From NCBI RefSeq assembly GCF_003002815.1, contig NZ_PVTF01000003.1:620001-684000 (forward strand): a DNA stretch of 64,000 bases. The letters are read 5' to 3'. The position numbers and the translations under genes were made by a program. This DNA is from Umezawaea tangerina. GTDB taxonomy: Bacteria; Actinomycetota; Actinomycetes; Mycobacteriales; Pseudonocardiaceae. Shown here in pieces: positions 7,279 through 15,711 of the stretch (within the stretch, counting starts at the first letter, position 1; each line of letters begins with the position of its first letter). The notes under the pieces are model-generated. The model saw nothing but the letters and a program-made list of their open reading frames with translations, was not told the DNA's origin and did not search any database.

Positions 7279-8757
7279 GTGTCCACACTCACCGACCTGC
7301 TCGCCGAGCACACCAGGCTGTCCGGTGCGGCCGTCGACCACCTCCAGCTGGTGGTCGCCGAGTGGCAGCTGCTGTCCGACCTGTCGTTCGCGGACTTCCT
7401 GCTCTGGGTGCCCCTCGACGACGCCGCGTTCATGTGCGTCGCCCAGGCCCGGCCCACGACGGCGCCGACCGCGCACCCCGAGGACGTGGTCGGCAGCTCC
7501 GTCCAGGTCGAGGAGCACCCGCAGCTGCGCCGGGCGATCATCGAGTCGCGCATCTGCCGCGAGGAGGACCCGCTGTGGCACCTCGGCGTGCCGGTCCGCC
7601 GCGAGACCATCCCGGTCCGCCTCGGCAAGCAGGTCATCGCCGTGATCAGCCGCAACACGAACCTCGCCGTGCCCCGCGTGCCCAGCCCGCTGGAGATCTC
7701 CTACCTCGGCAGCGCGGCCGACCTGTGCCAGATGATCGCCGACGGCACGTTCCCCACCACCGAGCCGTCGCCGGACGTGCACACCAGCCCGCGCGTCGGC
7801 GACGGGTTCATCCGCCTCGACGCGGCCGGTGCCGTGGTGTTCGCCAGCCCCAACGCCCTGTCGGCCTACCACCGCATGGGCCACGCCTCGGACCTGGTCG
7901 GCGTGCACCTGGCGCCGTTGACCCGCTCGCTCATCGACGACCCGTTCGACGCGACCGAGATCGCGCAGCGCTTCCGGGCGGCCGTGGACGGCAACCCGAG
8001 CATGCGGATGGAGGCCGAGTCCCGCCGCGGTGCGTCCGTGCTGTTCCGCGCCCTGCCGCTGCGGCCGCGCGGCAACCCGGCGGGCGCGCTGGTGCTGTGC
8101 CGGGACGTGACGGAGGTCCGCAGGCGCGACCGGGCGCTGATGTCGAAGGACGCCACGATCCGCGAGATCCACCACCGGGTGAAGAACAACCTGCAGACCG
8201 TGGCCGCCCTGCTGCGCCTCCAGTCCCGCCGGACGAGCAACGAGGAGGCGCGCGAGGCGCTGGCCGAGTCGGTGCGCCGGGTGACCTCCATCGCACTCGT
8301 GCACGAGACGCTGTCGATGTCGGTCGACGAGCGGGTGGACCTCGACGACGTCATCGACCGGGTGATCCCGATGATGTCCGACGTGGCCACCACGGAGACC
8401 CAGGTGTCGGTCCGCAGGGAGGGTCCGTTCGGGGTCGTGGCGGCCGAGCTGGCGACCCCGTTGGTGATGGTGCTGACCGAGCTCGTGCAGAACGCCTTCG
8501 AGCACGCGTACGCCCCTGGCCAGCGCGGGGAGGTCGTCGTGCACGCCGAGCGGTCGGCCCGCTGGCTCGACGTGGTGATCGCCGACGACGGCCGGGGACT
8601 GCCGCCCGGCTTCTCCCTGGAGCGCACCGAGCGGCTCGGTCTGCAGATCGTCCGGACGCTCGTGGAATCCGAACTGAGGGGGTCCTTGAGCTTGCGGAGA
8701 CGGCCCCGAGGCGGTACTGAGGCGGTCCTGCGCGTGCCGCTCCGCGGGCGGCGTTAA
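7279..8757 (+). CDS. pdtaS: PdtaS-like cytosolic sensor histidine kinase
   Basis: The product has 492 residues and no membrane segments. An N-terminal GAF-like domain (about 1-150) and a PAS-like domain (about 170-285) precede a HisKA_2 dimerisation domain. The phosphoacceptor histidine is in REIHHRVKNNLQTVAALL near residue 297. The HATPase_c domain shows N and G boxes (ELVQNAFEHAY, DDGRGLPPGF). In mycobacteria PdtaS (Rv3220c) phosphorylates an ANTAR-type RNA-binding response regulator, PdtaR. No pdtaR is present here, which matches an orphan kinase location. The GTG at 7279 gives the family length. Confidence 0.88.
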   Translation: MSTLTDLLAEHTRLSGAAVDHLQLVVAEWQLLSDLSFADFLLWVPLDDAAFMCVAQARPTTAPTAHPEDVVGSSVQVEEHPQLRRAIIESRICREEDPLWHLGVPVRRETIPVRLGKQVIAVISRNTNLAVPRVPSPLEISYLGSAADLCQMIADGTFPTTEPSPDVHTSPRVGDGFIRLDAAGAVVFASPNALSAYHRMGHASDLVGVHLAPLTRSLIDDPFDATEIAQRFRAAVDGNPSMRMEAESRRGASVLFRALPLRPRGNPAGALVLCRDVTEVRRRDRALMSKDATIREIHHRVKNNLQTVAALLRLQSRRTSNEEAREALAESVRRVTSIALVHETLSMSVDERVDLDDVIDRVIPMMSDVATTETQVSVRREGPFGVVAAELATPLVMVLTELVQNAFEHAYAPGQRGEVVVHAERSARWLDVVIADDGRGLPPGFSLERTERLGLQIVRTLVESELRGSLSLRRRPRGGTEAVLRVPLRGRR

Positions 8758-8834
8758 ACTACCCCGGTGCACACGTGGTGACCCGCCTCAGCGGCGCCTC
8801 GTGGTCATGCGGGAGGGTGTGCAAACAGTAGAAG

Positions 8835-8874
8835 ACGTAGAGCCCGACACCTGGCACGGTGTCGGGCTCTACGT
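8835..8874. terminator. bidirectional hairpin terminator
   Basis: ACGTAGAGCCCGACACC (8835-8851) and its exact complement (8858-8874) form a 17-bp stem with loop TGGCAC, placed between the convergent kinase and whiB1 genes. Confidence 0.85.
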
Positions 8875-8933
8875 TCGAAATCCAGCGCTTGCGCTTTTGT
8901 CCTTGTTGCGGGGCTAACAGCCGGTCTTGCGAC

Positions 8934-9188
8934 TCAGGCGTTGCTCCGGGCCCGCGTGCGGGCGTTGCGCCGCTTGAGTGCGCGGCGTTCGTCTTCGCTC
9001 ATCCCGCCCCACACGCCGGCGTCCTGGCCGCTCTCGAGTGCCCACGCGAGGCAGTCGGAGACGACGGGGCAGCGGCGGCAGACGGTCTTCGCCTCGGCGA
9101 TCTGCAGGAGCGCAGGACCGCTGTTCCCTACGGGGAAGAACAGCTCGGGGTCCTCGTCGCGGCAGATTGCGCGGTGGCGCCAGTCCAT
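8934..9188 (-). CDS. whiB1: WhiB1 iron-sulfur transcription regulator
   Basis: The product has 84 residues. Four cysteines in Wbl spacing (Cys9, then CRRCPVVSDC) bind a [4Fe-4S] cluster, followed by the turn GVWGG and a basic, DNA-binding tail (RRALKRRNARTRARSNA). WhiB1 of mycobacteria is essential and nitric-oxide sensitive, and binds the primary sigma factor. A strong ribosome site (GAGGAG) precedes the ATG at 9188. The downstream neighbour (kinase) and upstream neighbour (lipid kinase) are the same as in the M. tuberculosis locus. Two palindromes lie in the promoter region. Confidence 0.95.
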   Translation of the reverse strand: MDWRHRAICRDEDPELFFPVGNSGPALLQIAEAKTVCRRCPVVSDCLAWALESGQDAGVWGGMSEDERRALKRRNARTRARSNA

Positions 9189-9288
9189 TGGAAATACTCC
9201 TCAGCTAGGCGCGCTCGAAGGCACGCCGATCGTCAGCGGTCGTTTTGGGGTGCTTGTGAATGCTTTCACGAACGGCGGGGATGTCAAG

Positions 9289-9320
9289 GGGTTAGCACTA
9301 ACCCGGTGAGTGAACTCACC
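9289..9320. promoter_or_regulatory. twin palindromes upstream of whiB1, one CRP-like
   Basis: GGGTTAGCACTAACCC (9289-9304) is directly followed by GGTGAGTGAACTCACC (9305-9320). Each is a 16-base inverted repeat with a two-base centre. The second contains GTGA-N6-TCAC, the core of CRP/GlxR operators. They lie about 100-130 bases upstream of the whiB1 start. CRP control of whiB1 is known in M. tuberculosis, so this is a plausible conserved operator; the first palindrome is unassigned. Confidence 0.65.
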
Positions 9321-9413
9321 CGAAAGATCGACAGCGTTCACCAGCGGTTTCACTCTCCGAAGTTCGCATCCGATCGAACATCGCAGGTGGATCGCAAGAT
9401 CATCACGCGCTGG

Positions 9414-10370
9414 TCACACCGCTACGGTGAGCGCCTCTCGCACGGACGTGAACTCGACTTCGGTGCAGTCACCGAGCAGGTCGCCGTCCACCTGGAGGTT
9501 GACCGGTTCCCTGCTCGTCACCCGAACATATTCAACGTCGTCGCGCCGCAGGAGGTTCCCGCCTTTGGGATTCCCCTCCCGCACGAGCAGGTGGCCGACG
9601 TACCGGAGCACCGTCGGCAGCCCGAGGTCGTGCAGCGCGAACAGCCCGAGGTCGTTGTCGAACGACGTGCTCGGGTTCAGCCGGATCGCCTTGCCGCCCA
9701 GGTAGGTCCACGGGTCGGTGTTCGACACGAACGCCATCCGCATGCCGGTCATGAGCTCCTCGCCGGGGATCTGCACCGTCAGCGAGGGCGGGCGCCTGCG
9801 TTGACCGACGTAGCTGGCCAGCGCGGTGCGCGCGTACAGGTAAGGGCTGGCCTCGCGCCCCTTGGCGCGCTGGCTCTCGACGTTCGCCACCACGTCGGCG
9901 TCCCAGCCGACCCCGGCGTTGAACGTGAACCAGCGGTCGTTGTCGGCCGTAGTGGAGGAAGGAGGGCCGCTGGAGGCGACCTTGCCGAGCCCGACCCGTC
10001 GGCTCGTCCCGTGCTCGATGGCCTGCAGGAGGCGGTAGGTGGCTTCGACCGGGTCGCGCGGCAACCCCAGCGCGCCCGCGAACACGTTGGCCGACCCGCC
10101 GGGCACGACCCCGAGCATGGGCAGGTCCGGCGACCGACCGGCGCGCAGCATCCCGTTGACGACCTCGTTCACGGTGCCGTCGCCACCGTGCGCGACGACC
10201 ATGCCGTACCCGTCGGCGACGGCCTGCGCCGCCACGTCGCCCGCGTGGCCGCGGTACTCCGTCTCGACCACGTCCAGCTTGACGGCGCTCGCCAACGCGT
10301 GGGCCAGCACGTCACGGCCTCCGGCCGTGGTCGCTGTCGCCTGTGGGTTGACCACCAGAAGTGCGCGCAC
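9414..10370 (-). CDS. diacylglycerol/sphingosine kinase-family lipid kinase
   Basis: The product has 318 residues from the GTG at 10370 (VRALLVVNPQAT), where family similarity begins. The nucleotide-binding motifs VVNPQATATTAG and VVAHGGDGTVNEVVNG, followed by GVVPGGSANVFAGALG, define the DAGK catalytic fold, which phosphorylates lipid hydroxyls with ATP. The C-terminal part (LQVDGDLLGDCTEVEF) carries the usual VDGE-type region. The closest remembered relative is Rv3218, in the same place next to whiB1. The lipid substrate is not evident. Confidence 0.85.
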   Translation of the reverse strand: MRALLVVNPQATATTAGGRDVLAHALASAVKLDVVETEYRGHAGDVAAQAVADGYGMVVAHGGDGTVNEVVNGMLRAGRSPDLPMLGVVPGGSANVFAGALGLPRDPVEATYRLLQAIEHGTSRRVGLGKVASSGPPSSTTADNDRWFTFNAGVGWDADVVANVESQRAKGREASPYLYARTALASYVGQRRRPPSLTVQIPGEELMTGMRMAFVSNTDPWTYLGGKAIRLNPSTSFDNDLGLFALHDLGLPTVLRYVGHLLVREGNPKGGNLLRRDDVEYVRVTSREPVNLQVDGDLLGDCTEVEFTSVREALTVAV

Positions 10371-10630
10371 CCCTGAAGAGTAGGACAGCGCGTGACCAGG
10401 CGCGGCCCGCGTGTCCCTCGTCCGAGGAGGTCTGAGCGCACGGAAGTGGTCCAAATCTCCTTTCCGCCGCGTAGTAGCCCCGCCTACGACAAGTGCACCC
10501 CAGCAGACCGCCGGCTCGCCGAAGACCCCTTGATCTTCGCGCCTCCGGACGCCGGATGGGAGGTCCGACCGGGTGGCCTACGATCCGTGACGACCACAGT
10601 CCGTTATGCAGCGTTGTGAGGGGCCCGCAC

Positions 10631-11038
10631 GTGGCCATGAAGACCCACGTCCCACCAGCCGCGCGCCTGGCAGGCGCGCTGACCGCGCTGCAGGGACTGG
10701 CGGGCATCGCCTTCGCCGTGGCACTGGTCTTCCGCGCCTTCGGCGGCGCCGAGTCCACCGGCAAGGTCCTGGGCGAGGCGGGCTACTTCACCGTGCTGTG
10801 CGCGGGCGTGCTCGCCGCCGGTGTCGGGCTCGTGCTCGGCAGGCGCTGGGCGCGCACGCCGTCGATCGTCGTGCAGCTCCTGCTGCTCGGGGTCGCCTGG
10901 TACATGTACGGGCCGTCCGGGCAGCAGCTCGTCGGGTCGCTGATCGGGCTGTACTGCGTCGTCGTCATCGTCCTGCTGTTCACGAACCCGGTGCGCGAGT
11001 GGACGCTCGGGCTGGGCGAACCGGATGCCGAGGAATAG
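10631..11038 (+). CDS. small integral membrane protein (Rv3217c-like position)
   Basis: The product has 135 residues with about four hydrophobic segments (LAGIAFAVALVF, YFTVLCAGVLAAGVGLVL, SIVVQLLLLGVAWYMY and LIGLYCVVVIVLLF). The GTG at 10631 follows GAGGGG with seven-base spacing; an ATG six bases later is also possible. It diverges from the lipid kinase gene, as a membrane protein gene does in the mycobacterial locus. Function is unknown. Nothing else is seen in the 260 bp upstream. Confidence 0.7.
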   Translation: MAMKTHVPPAARLAGALTALQGLAGIAFAVALVFRAFGGAESTGKVLGEAGYFTVLCAGVLAAGVGLVLGRRWARTPSIVVQLLLLGVAWYMYGPSGQQLVGSLIGLYCVVVIVLLFTNPVREWTLGLGEPDAEE

Positions 11039-11210
11039 GCCCTTCGCCCCATTTCGCCGCGCGTTCGCCCGATAAGGGCGATTGGCGCGTTTGGTAACCC
11101 TTCGAACGTCTGGTTCGCCGCCAACCAACGGCGGGTGTGGTGGGTCACTAGAAAGCGTGACGCTGAGAGTGGTGAATTCACCACTCCCTGCGTTCGTTAG
11201 GTGACCATCA

Positions 11211-11954
11211 ATGCGATTCAAGCGCACCCTGTCCGCGCTGATCGGCGCGGCTACCGCCCTGGTGGCGTTCGCCTCCCTGGCGCCCGCCGCCTCGGCCGAG
11301 CCGGTCGACAACGGCGTGACCCCGTTCATCATCGGCGGCGGCAACGCCTCCAACGCCCCCTGGGCGGCCCGCCTCTTCGTCAACGGCCGCGAGAACTGCT
11401 CGGCCAGCATCATCGCGCCCACCTGGATCCTGACCGCGCAGCACTGCGTGGCCGGTGCGGGCACGTACACGTTCCGGGTCGGCAGCCTCGACCAGTCCTC
11501 CGGCGGCACCCTGGTCAACGCCGTCAGCATCACCCAGCACCCGTCGGTCGACCTGGCCCTGGTGAAGATCGACCGGTCGGTCTCCACCACCTACGCGCCG
11601 CTGGGCACCACCACGGCCGTGCGCAACGGCCAGACCGTGCAGCTCTACGGCTGGGGCGCCACCTGCACCGACCAGCCCGAGATCAACTGCCAGTCGCGGC
11701 TGCTGAAGGTCGCCGACACCACGGTGACCAACGTCAACGGGCGCGACTACCGCGGCGGCATCGCCGTGTCGGTGCGCCGGGTGAACGGCATCGCGGCCGG
11801 TGGTGACTCCGGCGGCCCGATGTTCGCCACGAGCCCGGTCGACGGCCGCTACTACCAGGTCGGCGTCGCCTCGACCAGCGACCGCGCGAACGTGTCCAAC
11901 TACACGAACGTGACCCGCTACCGGCCCTGGATCCAGTCCCTGGCTGGCGTCTAG
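11211..11954 (+). CDS. secreted trypsin-like serine protease (S1 family)
   Basis: The product has 247 residues with a Sec signal peptide (basic start MRFKR, hydrophobic core, likely cleavage after PAASA). The mature protein starts near FIIGGGNAS, close to the IVGG of chymotrypsin-like enzymes, so a short propeptide is likely. The catalytic triad is His in LTAQHC, Asp in DLALVKID and Ser in GGDSGGP. Four cysteines could pair as two disulfides. The usual TAAHC reads TAQHC here. The protein is extracellular and its physiological substrate is unknown. A hairpin terminator follows directly. Confidence 0.92.
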   Translation: MRFKRTLSALIGAATALVAFASLAPAASAEPVDNGVTPFIIGGGNASNAPWAARLFVNGRENCSASIIAPTWILTAQHCVAGAGTYTFRVGSLDQSSGGTLVNAVSITQHPSVDLALVKIDRSVSTTYAPLGTTTAVRNGQTVQLYGWGATCTDQPEINCQSRLLKVADTTVTNVNGRDYRGGIAVSVRRVNGIAAGGDSGGPMFATSPVDGRYYQVGVASTSDRANVSNYTNVTRYRPWIQSLAGV

Positions 11955-11960
11955 CCCGTT

Positions 11961-11989
11961 CCCGGCCGAGGGGACTCCCCTCGGCCGGG
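11961..11989 (+). terminator. rho-independent terminator after the protease gene
   Basis: CCCGGCCGAGGGG and its exact complement form a 13-bp stem with loop ACT, followed by TTT. Confidence 0.85.
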
Positions 11990-12125
11990 TTTGGCCGGAA
12001 GGCCGTCACCAGTAATAATCACCCTACGTGTTCACTTTTGGCGGATGGACACGAACGGAGTAGCCGGATACCGTGCGAACACGAGTTCGCGCTGCTCCGG
12101 GACTTTCCAGGGTGAGGTGTGTGCG

Positions 12126-12923
12126 GTGCAAGAACGCCCGATGTGGGTGTCGACCAACGGCCATGCCGAACGCCCGAACGTGGCCCGGCTCTTCGACTTC
12201 TACCTCGGTGGCGCGCACAACTTCGCCGTCGACCGCGAGTTCGCCGCCCTGTCCGTCAAGTCGTTCCCGGTGGACGAGGCCGCCCGCACCTCCCGCTCGT
12301 TCCTCCAGCGCGCGGTGCGGCACTGCGTCGCGCGGGGCATCACCCAGTTCCTCGACCTCGGTTCGGGCATCCCGACCGCGGGCAACGTCCACGAGGTCGC
12401 CGAACGGCTCCTCCCGTCGCCCCGCGTCGTCTACGTCGACAACGACCCGGTCACCGTCGCGCACGGCCGCACCATGCTGAAGGGCCACCGCTCGGTGGCG
12501 ATCGTGGGCGCCGACGTCCGCGACCCCGACGCTGTGCTGGCCGCGCCGGAGACCGTGCGCCTGCTCGACCTCGACGAACCCGTCGCCCTGCTGATGGTCG
12601 GCATCCTCCCGTACCTGTCGGCCGAGGACCGGCCCGCCGACCTGGTCGCGAAGTACCGGGAGGCCATCGCGCCCGGCAGCCACCTGGTCGTCTCGCACCT
12701 CACCGCCGACCGCGAGCCCGCGCTCGTGGACGGCCTCGCCGAGATGGTCCGGCTCACCGGCACGTCCCTGACACCGCGCGACGCGGCCGAGGTCGCCGGG
12801 CTGTTCACCGGGTTCGACCTGGTCGATCCGGGTCTGGTCATGGCGGGCCAGTGGCACGCCGACACCGAGGACACCGGTCGCGCCTCCGCCCTGGCCTACG
12901 GCGCCGTGGGCATCAAGCACTGA
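12126..12923 (+). CDS. DUF574/Methyltransf_19 SAM-dependent methyltransferase
   Basis: The product has 265 residues. The family hallmarks are the N-terminal NVARLFDFYLGGAHNFAVDR, the glycine-rich FLDLGSGIPTAGN that binds SAM, and the acidic strand VVYVDNDPVTVAHG. This group is greatly expanded in actinomycetes, usually as solitary genes beside membrane proteins or regulators, and substrates are unknown. I chose the GTG at 12126 because GTGAGG lies at ribosome-site distance; an ATG at 12141 is the alternative. A TTG-started membrane protein gene follows 68 bases later. Confidence 0.88.
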   Translation: MQERPMWVSTNGHAERPNVARLFDFYLGGAHNFAVDREFAALSVKSFPVDEAARTSRSFLQRAVRHCVARGITQFLDLGSGIPTAGNVHEVAERLLPSPRVVYVDNDPVTVAHGRTMLKGHRSVAIVGADVRDPDAVLAAPETVRLLDLDEPVALLMVGILPYLSAEDRPADLVAKYREAIAPGSHLVVSHLTADREPALVDGLAEMVRLTGTSLTPRDAAEVAGLFTGFDLVDPGLVMAGQWHADTEDTGRASALAYGAVGIKH

Positions 12924-12991
12924 TCGGACTATTGGCCACTGCTCCTGGCGGACCTACGATCGCGCTGGTCGGCGCATCCGGGGAGGGCGGC

Positions 12992-13552
12992 TTGGACGCA
13001 GCGATTCCGCTGAGGGTGCACGTCGTGTCCACCCAGGCCGGGCTGCTGTCGGTGCTCCTCGGCCTCCAGGCCGCCGTGCAGGTCGTCTCGATCGCCGTGC
13101 CGGTGCTGCGCTTCTTCGTGGCCCTGCTGTTCCTGTGCACCGTGCCGGTGCTGCTCGTGTGGCTGCACCGCGTCCGGCTCAACGCCGAGGTGCCCGGCCG
13201 CGTCCACCGCTGGGGTCCCGGCTGGGTCGTCGGGATGTGGTTCGTGCCGGTGCTGAACCTGTGGGCGCCCTACCGGGCGGTCGCGGACATCGCGGCGGCC
13301 GGTGTGCCGCGGGCGCGGCGCGAGGAGGTGACCAGGCAGGTGCTCGCGTGGTGGCTCTCGTGGCTGGTGGGTCTGGTCACCACCGCCATGGCGACGCGCG
13401 TGTGGCTGTTCGGCCACCACGTCTGGGCGCCGCTGCTGCCCGCGTGGGTCGGCGCCGTGTTCTTCGCGTTGGCGAGCGCGCTGCTCATCGCGGTGGTGCG
13501 GCGGCTGTCCGCCCTGCACCCGGTCGACGAACGGCTCGTCGGGTACTCGTAG
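12992..13552 (+). CDS. DUF4328-type membrane protein
   Basis: The product has 186 residues and four predicted membrane helices. Between helices 2 and 3 is the signature RWGPGWVVGMWFVPVLNLWAPYRAV, seen in DUF4328 proteins. The TTG at 12992 is preceded by an excellent ribosome site (GGGGAGG, about 8 bases away), which decides the start. The function of the family is unknown. A hairpin terminator follows. Confidence 0.75.
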   Translation: MDAAIPLRVHVVSTQAGLLSVLLGLQAAVQVVSIAVPVLRFFVALLFLCTVPVLLVWLHRVRLNAEVPGRVHRWGPGWVVGMWFVPVLNLWAPYRAVADIAAAGVPRARREEVTRQVLAWWLSWLVGLVTTAMATRVWLFGHHVWAPLLPAWVGAVFFALASALLIAVVRRLSALHPVDERLVGYS

Positions 13553-13571
13553 CCGGGCCGGGAGCGGGCGC

Positions 13572-13598
13572 CCCGCACGTGTTGCCCCCACGTGCGGG
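13572..13598. terminator. bidirectional hairpin terminator
   Basis: CCCGCACGTG and CACGTGCGGG form a 10-bp stem with a 7-base loop between two convergent membrane-protein genes. Confidence 0.75.
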
Positions 13599-13612
13599 AC
13601 GCCTTCCGGTGA

Positions 13613-13996
13613 TCAGGCGCGCGCGGCGGCCGGGCCGTGGTAGTTCGCGTTGCCGAAGGCGAGCATGAGGTAGCCGATGATGCTGAACATCCACAGGCCG
13701 AAGAACCCGAAGACGCCGCTCTTGCCGAACGACTTCGCCAGGTCGATCGCCACGACGATCGAGATGATGATGTTCACGATCGGGATGATGTACAGGATCA
13801 GCCACCAGCCGGGACGGCCCGCGACCTTCAGCATCGTGTAGATGTTGTAGAACGGGATGATCGCCGCCCAACCGGGCTTGCCCGCCTTGGTGAAGATCTT
13901 CCACAGCGCCACGATGGCGAGGATGCCGAAGAGGCCGCCGACGATCGTCGGGAAGACGAAGGCCGAGCTGTCGACGCTGGTGTTGTCGTAGTTCAC
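13613..13996 (-). CDS. DUF5684-type small membrane protein
   Basis: The product has 127 residues with three or four hydrophobic helices. The loop KIFTKAGKPGWAAIIPFYN followed by KVAGRPGWWLILYIIPIVNI is the recurring GKPGW/IPFYN pattern of DUF5684 proteins, sometimes noted near signal peptidases. The GTG at 13996 follows a strong GGAAGGAC ribosome site. Its cellular role is unknown. Confidence 0.8.
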   Translation of the reverse strand: MNYDNTSVDSSAFVFPTIVGGLFGILAIVALWKIFTKAGKPGWAAIIPFYNIYTMLKVAGRPGWWLILYIIPIVNIIISIVVAIDLAKSFGKSGVFGFFGLWMFSIIGYLMLAFGNANYHGPAAARA

Positions 13997-14065
13997 GAAA
14001 GTCCTTCCACCCTACGGCCGCGGGTCCGCGTGCGACTGCCGCACGCGATCGGGGTCCCGCCGCCG

Positions 14066-14100
14066 GAAGTCCGGGACGCTGCCAGAACGTCCCGGACTTC
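14066..14100. terminator. hairpin downstream of the GNAT gene
   Basis: GAAGTCCGGGACG and CGTCCCGGACTTC form a perfect 13-bp stem with a 9-base loop. It lies beyond the 3' end of the minus-strand GNAT gene and upstream of the DUF5684 promoter, fitting a terminator. Confidence 0.6.
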
Positions 14101-14203
14101 GCCGGGGAAACATGCTTTCGTGAGGATTTCGAGACATACGAGGGTCACCGGTCATCCGATGTTCACCCCACCGTGGTGTTCCGGTCCGGTGTGGACGGAC
14201 CGG

Positions 14204-14689
14204 TCAGTCCTGCGCGCCGAGCTCGGCGAGGGCCCGGTCGTCGAGCCGGAACACCGTCCACCCGTCCATCGGCCGCGCGCCGAGCGACTTGTAGAACCCG
14301 ATCGCGGGCTCGTTCCAGTCGAGCACGGACCACTCGAGGCGCCCGTACCCGTTCGCGACGCACTCGCGCGCGAGCGTCACCAGCAGCGCCTTGCCCAGAC
14401 CGGACCCGCGCTGCGTCGGCCGCACGTAGAGGTCCTCCAGGTAGACGCCGTGCGTGCCGCGCCAGGTGGAGAAGTTGAGGAACCACAACGCCACCCCGAC
14501 GACCTCACCGTCCACTTCGGCCACGTGGCCGAACAGCTTCGGTTCGGGGCGGAACAGCACGTCGTGCAGCTGCTCCCCGGTCAGGTGGCAGTCCTGCGGC
14601 GCCCGTTCGTACTCGGCCAGCTCGTGCACCAGCGCCACCATCGCGGGCACGTCGGTCTCGCGCGCCCGCCGGATCCGCTCGTCGCCCAT
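14204..14689 (-). CDS. GNAT-family N-acetyltransferase
   Basis: The product has 161 residues. The acetyl-CoA binding motif A is VRPTQRGSGLGKALLVTLA, preceded by the strand GVYLEDLYV and followed by LDWNEPAIGFYKSLGARPM. The overall pattern resembles diamine (spermidine/spermine) acetyltransferases, but the substrate cannot be assigned safely. The ATG at 14689 overlaps the stop of the upstream phosphatase gene (TGATG), so the two are translationally coupled. Confidence 0.85.
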   Translation of the reverse strand: MGDERIRRARETDVPAMVALVHELAEYERAPQDCHLTGEQLHDVLFRPEPKLFGHVAEVDGEVVGVALWFLNFSTWRGTHGVYLEDLYVRPTQRGSGLGKALLVTLARECVANGYGRLEWSVLDWNEPAIGFYKSLGARPMDGWTVFRLDDRALAELGAQD

Positions 14690-15300
14690 CAGTCCCAGTC
14701 CCACGGCGGCACGTTGAGGTGGCGCACCTGCGCGTCCCCGCGCTCGTCGCCCAGCACCGACGTCCCCGCCGGGTCGAGTCCGAAGTGGACCCCGTCGCGC
14801 GGCCCCATGCCCAGCCAGGTCGCGATCAGCACGCGGCTGAAGTGCCCGTGGCCCACCAGCACCACGTCACCACCCAGCAGTGCCGTCCGCACCCGCGCCA
14901 CCACGGACGCCGCGCGCTTGCCGATGTCGTCCGCCGACTCGCCGTTCGGGATCTCGTGCGTCCACACGGTCCAGCCCTCGGCGGTCTCCCGGATCTCCGG
15001 CGTGGTCTTGCCCTCGTAGTCGCCGTAGTCCCACTCGGCCAGGTCCTCGGTGATCTCGTCCACCGCCAGCCCGGCCAGCTCCGCGGTCCGCAGGGCCCGC
15101 TGCCGCGGACTCGTCAGCACCAGCGCCGGCGGCACCGACGTGCCGCGCAGCCTCGCCAGCACCGCCCCCGCCCGCCTGGCCTGCTGCTCGCCCTTGGCGG
15201 TCAGCGGAACATCGGTGCGGCCGGTGTGCTGCCCGCTCTCGGACCACGCGGTCTGCCCGTGGCGCAGCAGGTAGACGGAGTAGCGCCCGTTTGTACTCAC
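14689..15300 (-). CDS. histidine phosphatase family protein
   Basis: The product has 203 residues. The N-terminal YLLRHGQTAWSESGQHTGRTDVPLT contains the phospho-accepting histidine of the RHG motif, and GHGHFSRVL supplies the second catalytic histidine. The central EWDYGDYEGKTTPEIR is typical of phosphoglycerate-mutase-like acid phosphatases of actinobacteria. The GTG at 15300 gives the family-typical N-terminus. It is the first gene of a two-gene unit with the GNAT gene. The substrate is unknown. Confidence 0.88.
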   Translation of the reverse strand: MSTNGRYSVYLLRHGQTAWSESGQHTGRTDVPLTAKGEQQARRAGAVLARLRGTSVPPALVLTSPRQRALRTAELAGLAVDEITEDLAEWDYGDYEGKTTPEIRETAEGWTVWTHEIPNGESADDIGKRAASVVARVRTALLGGDVVLVGHGHFSRVLIATWLGMGPRDGVHFGLDPAGTSVLGDERGDAQVRHLNVPPWDWD

Positions 15301-15423
15301 CCCGTCGAGCGTAGTGGGCTCGGCATGACCTGCACCTATGGGAAAACCCACTGTGATGTCACTCGTTCGTGTTTGGCCCGTGGAGCGCTGGGTATCCACC
15401 TCTCGAGACACATGGAGGTTGTG

Positions 15424-15579
15424 ATGATCGTTCTTGGTTTGATCCTGCTGGTGGTCGGCTGGTTGGCCGGGATTTCGATCCTGACGACCATCGGCGTAAT
15501 CCTGCTGGTGATCGGCGCCATCCTCGCCGTGCTCGGCGCGGTCGGCCGTCCGGTCGGCGGCCGGAGCCACTTCTTCTAG
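15424..15579 (+). CDS. DUF6131-type 51-residue membrane protein
   Basis: The product has 51 residues and is almost entirely two hydrophobic helices (MIVLGLILLVVGWLAGI and a second helix), ending GGRSHFF. Similar tiny proteins are widespread in actinomycetes. The ATG at 15424 is set by GGAGG five bases upstream; an in-frame ATG at 15412 would overlap that site. A perfect hairpin terminator lies 18 bases after the stop. Confidence 0.8.
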   Translation: MIVLGLILLVVGWLAGISILTTIGVILLVIGAILAVLGAVGRPVGGRSHFF

Positions 15580-15597
15580 AGCCCACCACACAAGCTT

Positions 15598-15633
15598 GCG
15601 AGGGGCGCCTCCCACCTGGGAGGCGCCCCTCGC
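15598..15633 (+). terminator. perfect hairpin terminator
   Basis: GCGAGGGGCGCCTCCCA (15598-15614) and TGGGAGGCGCCCCTCGC (15617-15633) form a perfect 17-bp stem, 18 bases after the small membrane protein gene. Confidence 0.85.
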
Positions 15634-15711
15634 GGGCGTCCACCCAAAAGTCGAAATTCCCGCGAAACGCGGATGCTCATCCAACGCGGAAGTGACACGG
15701 ACCGCCAATGA

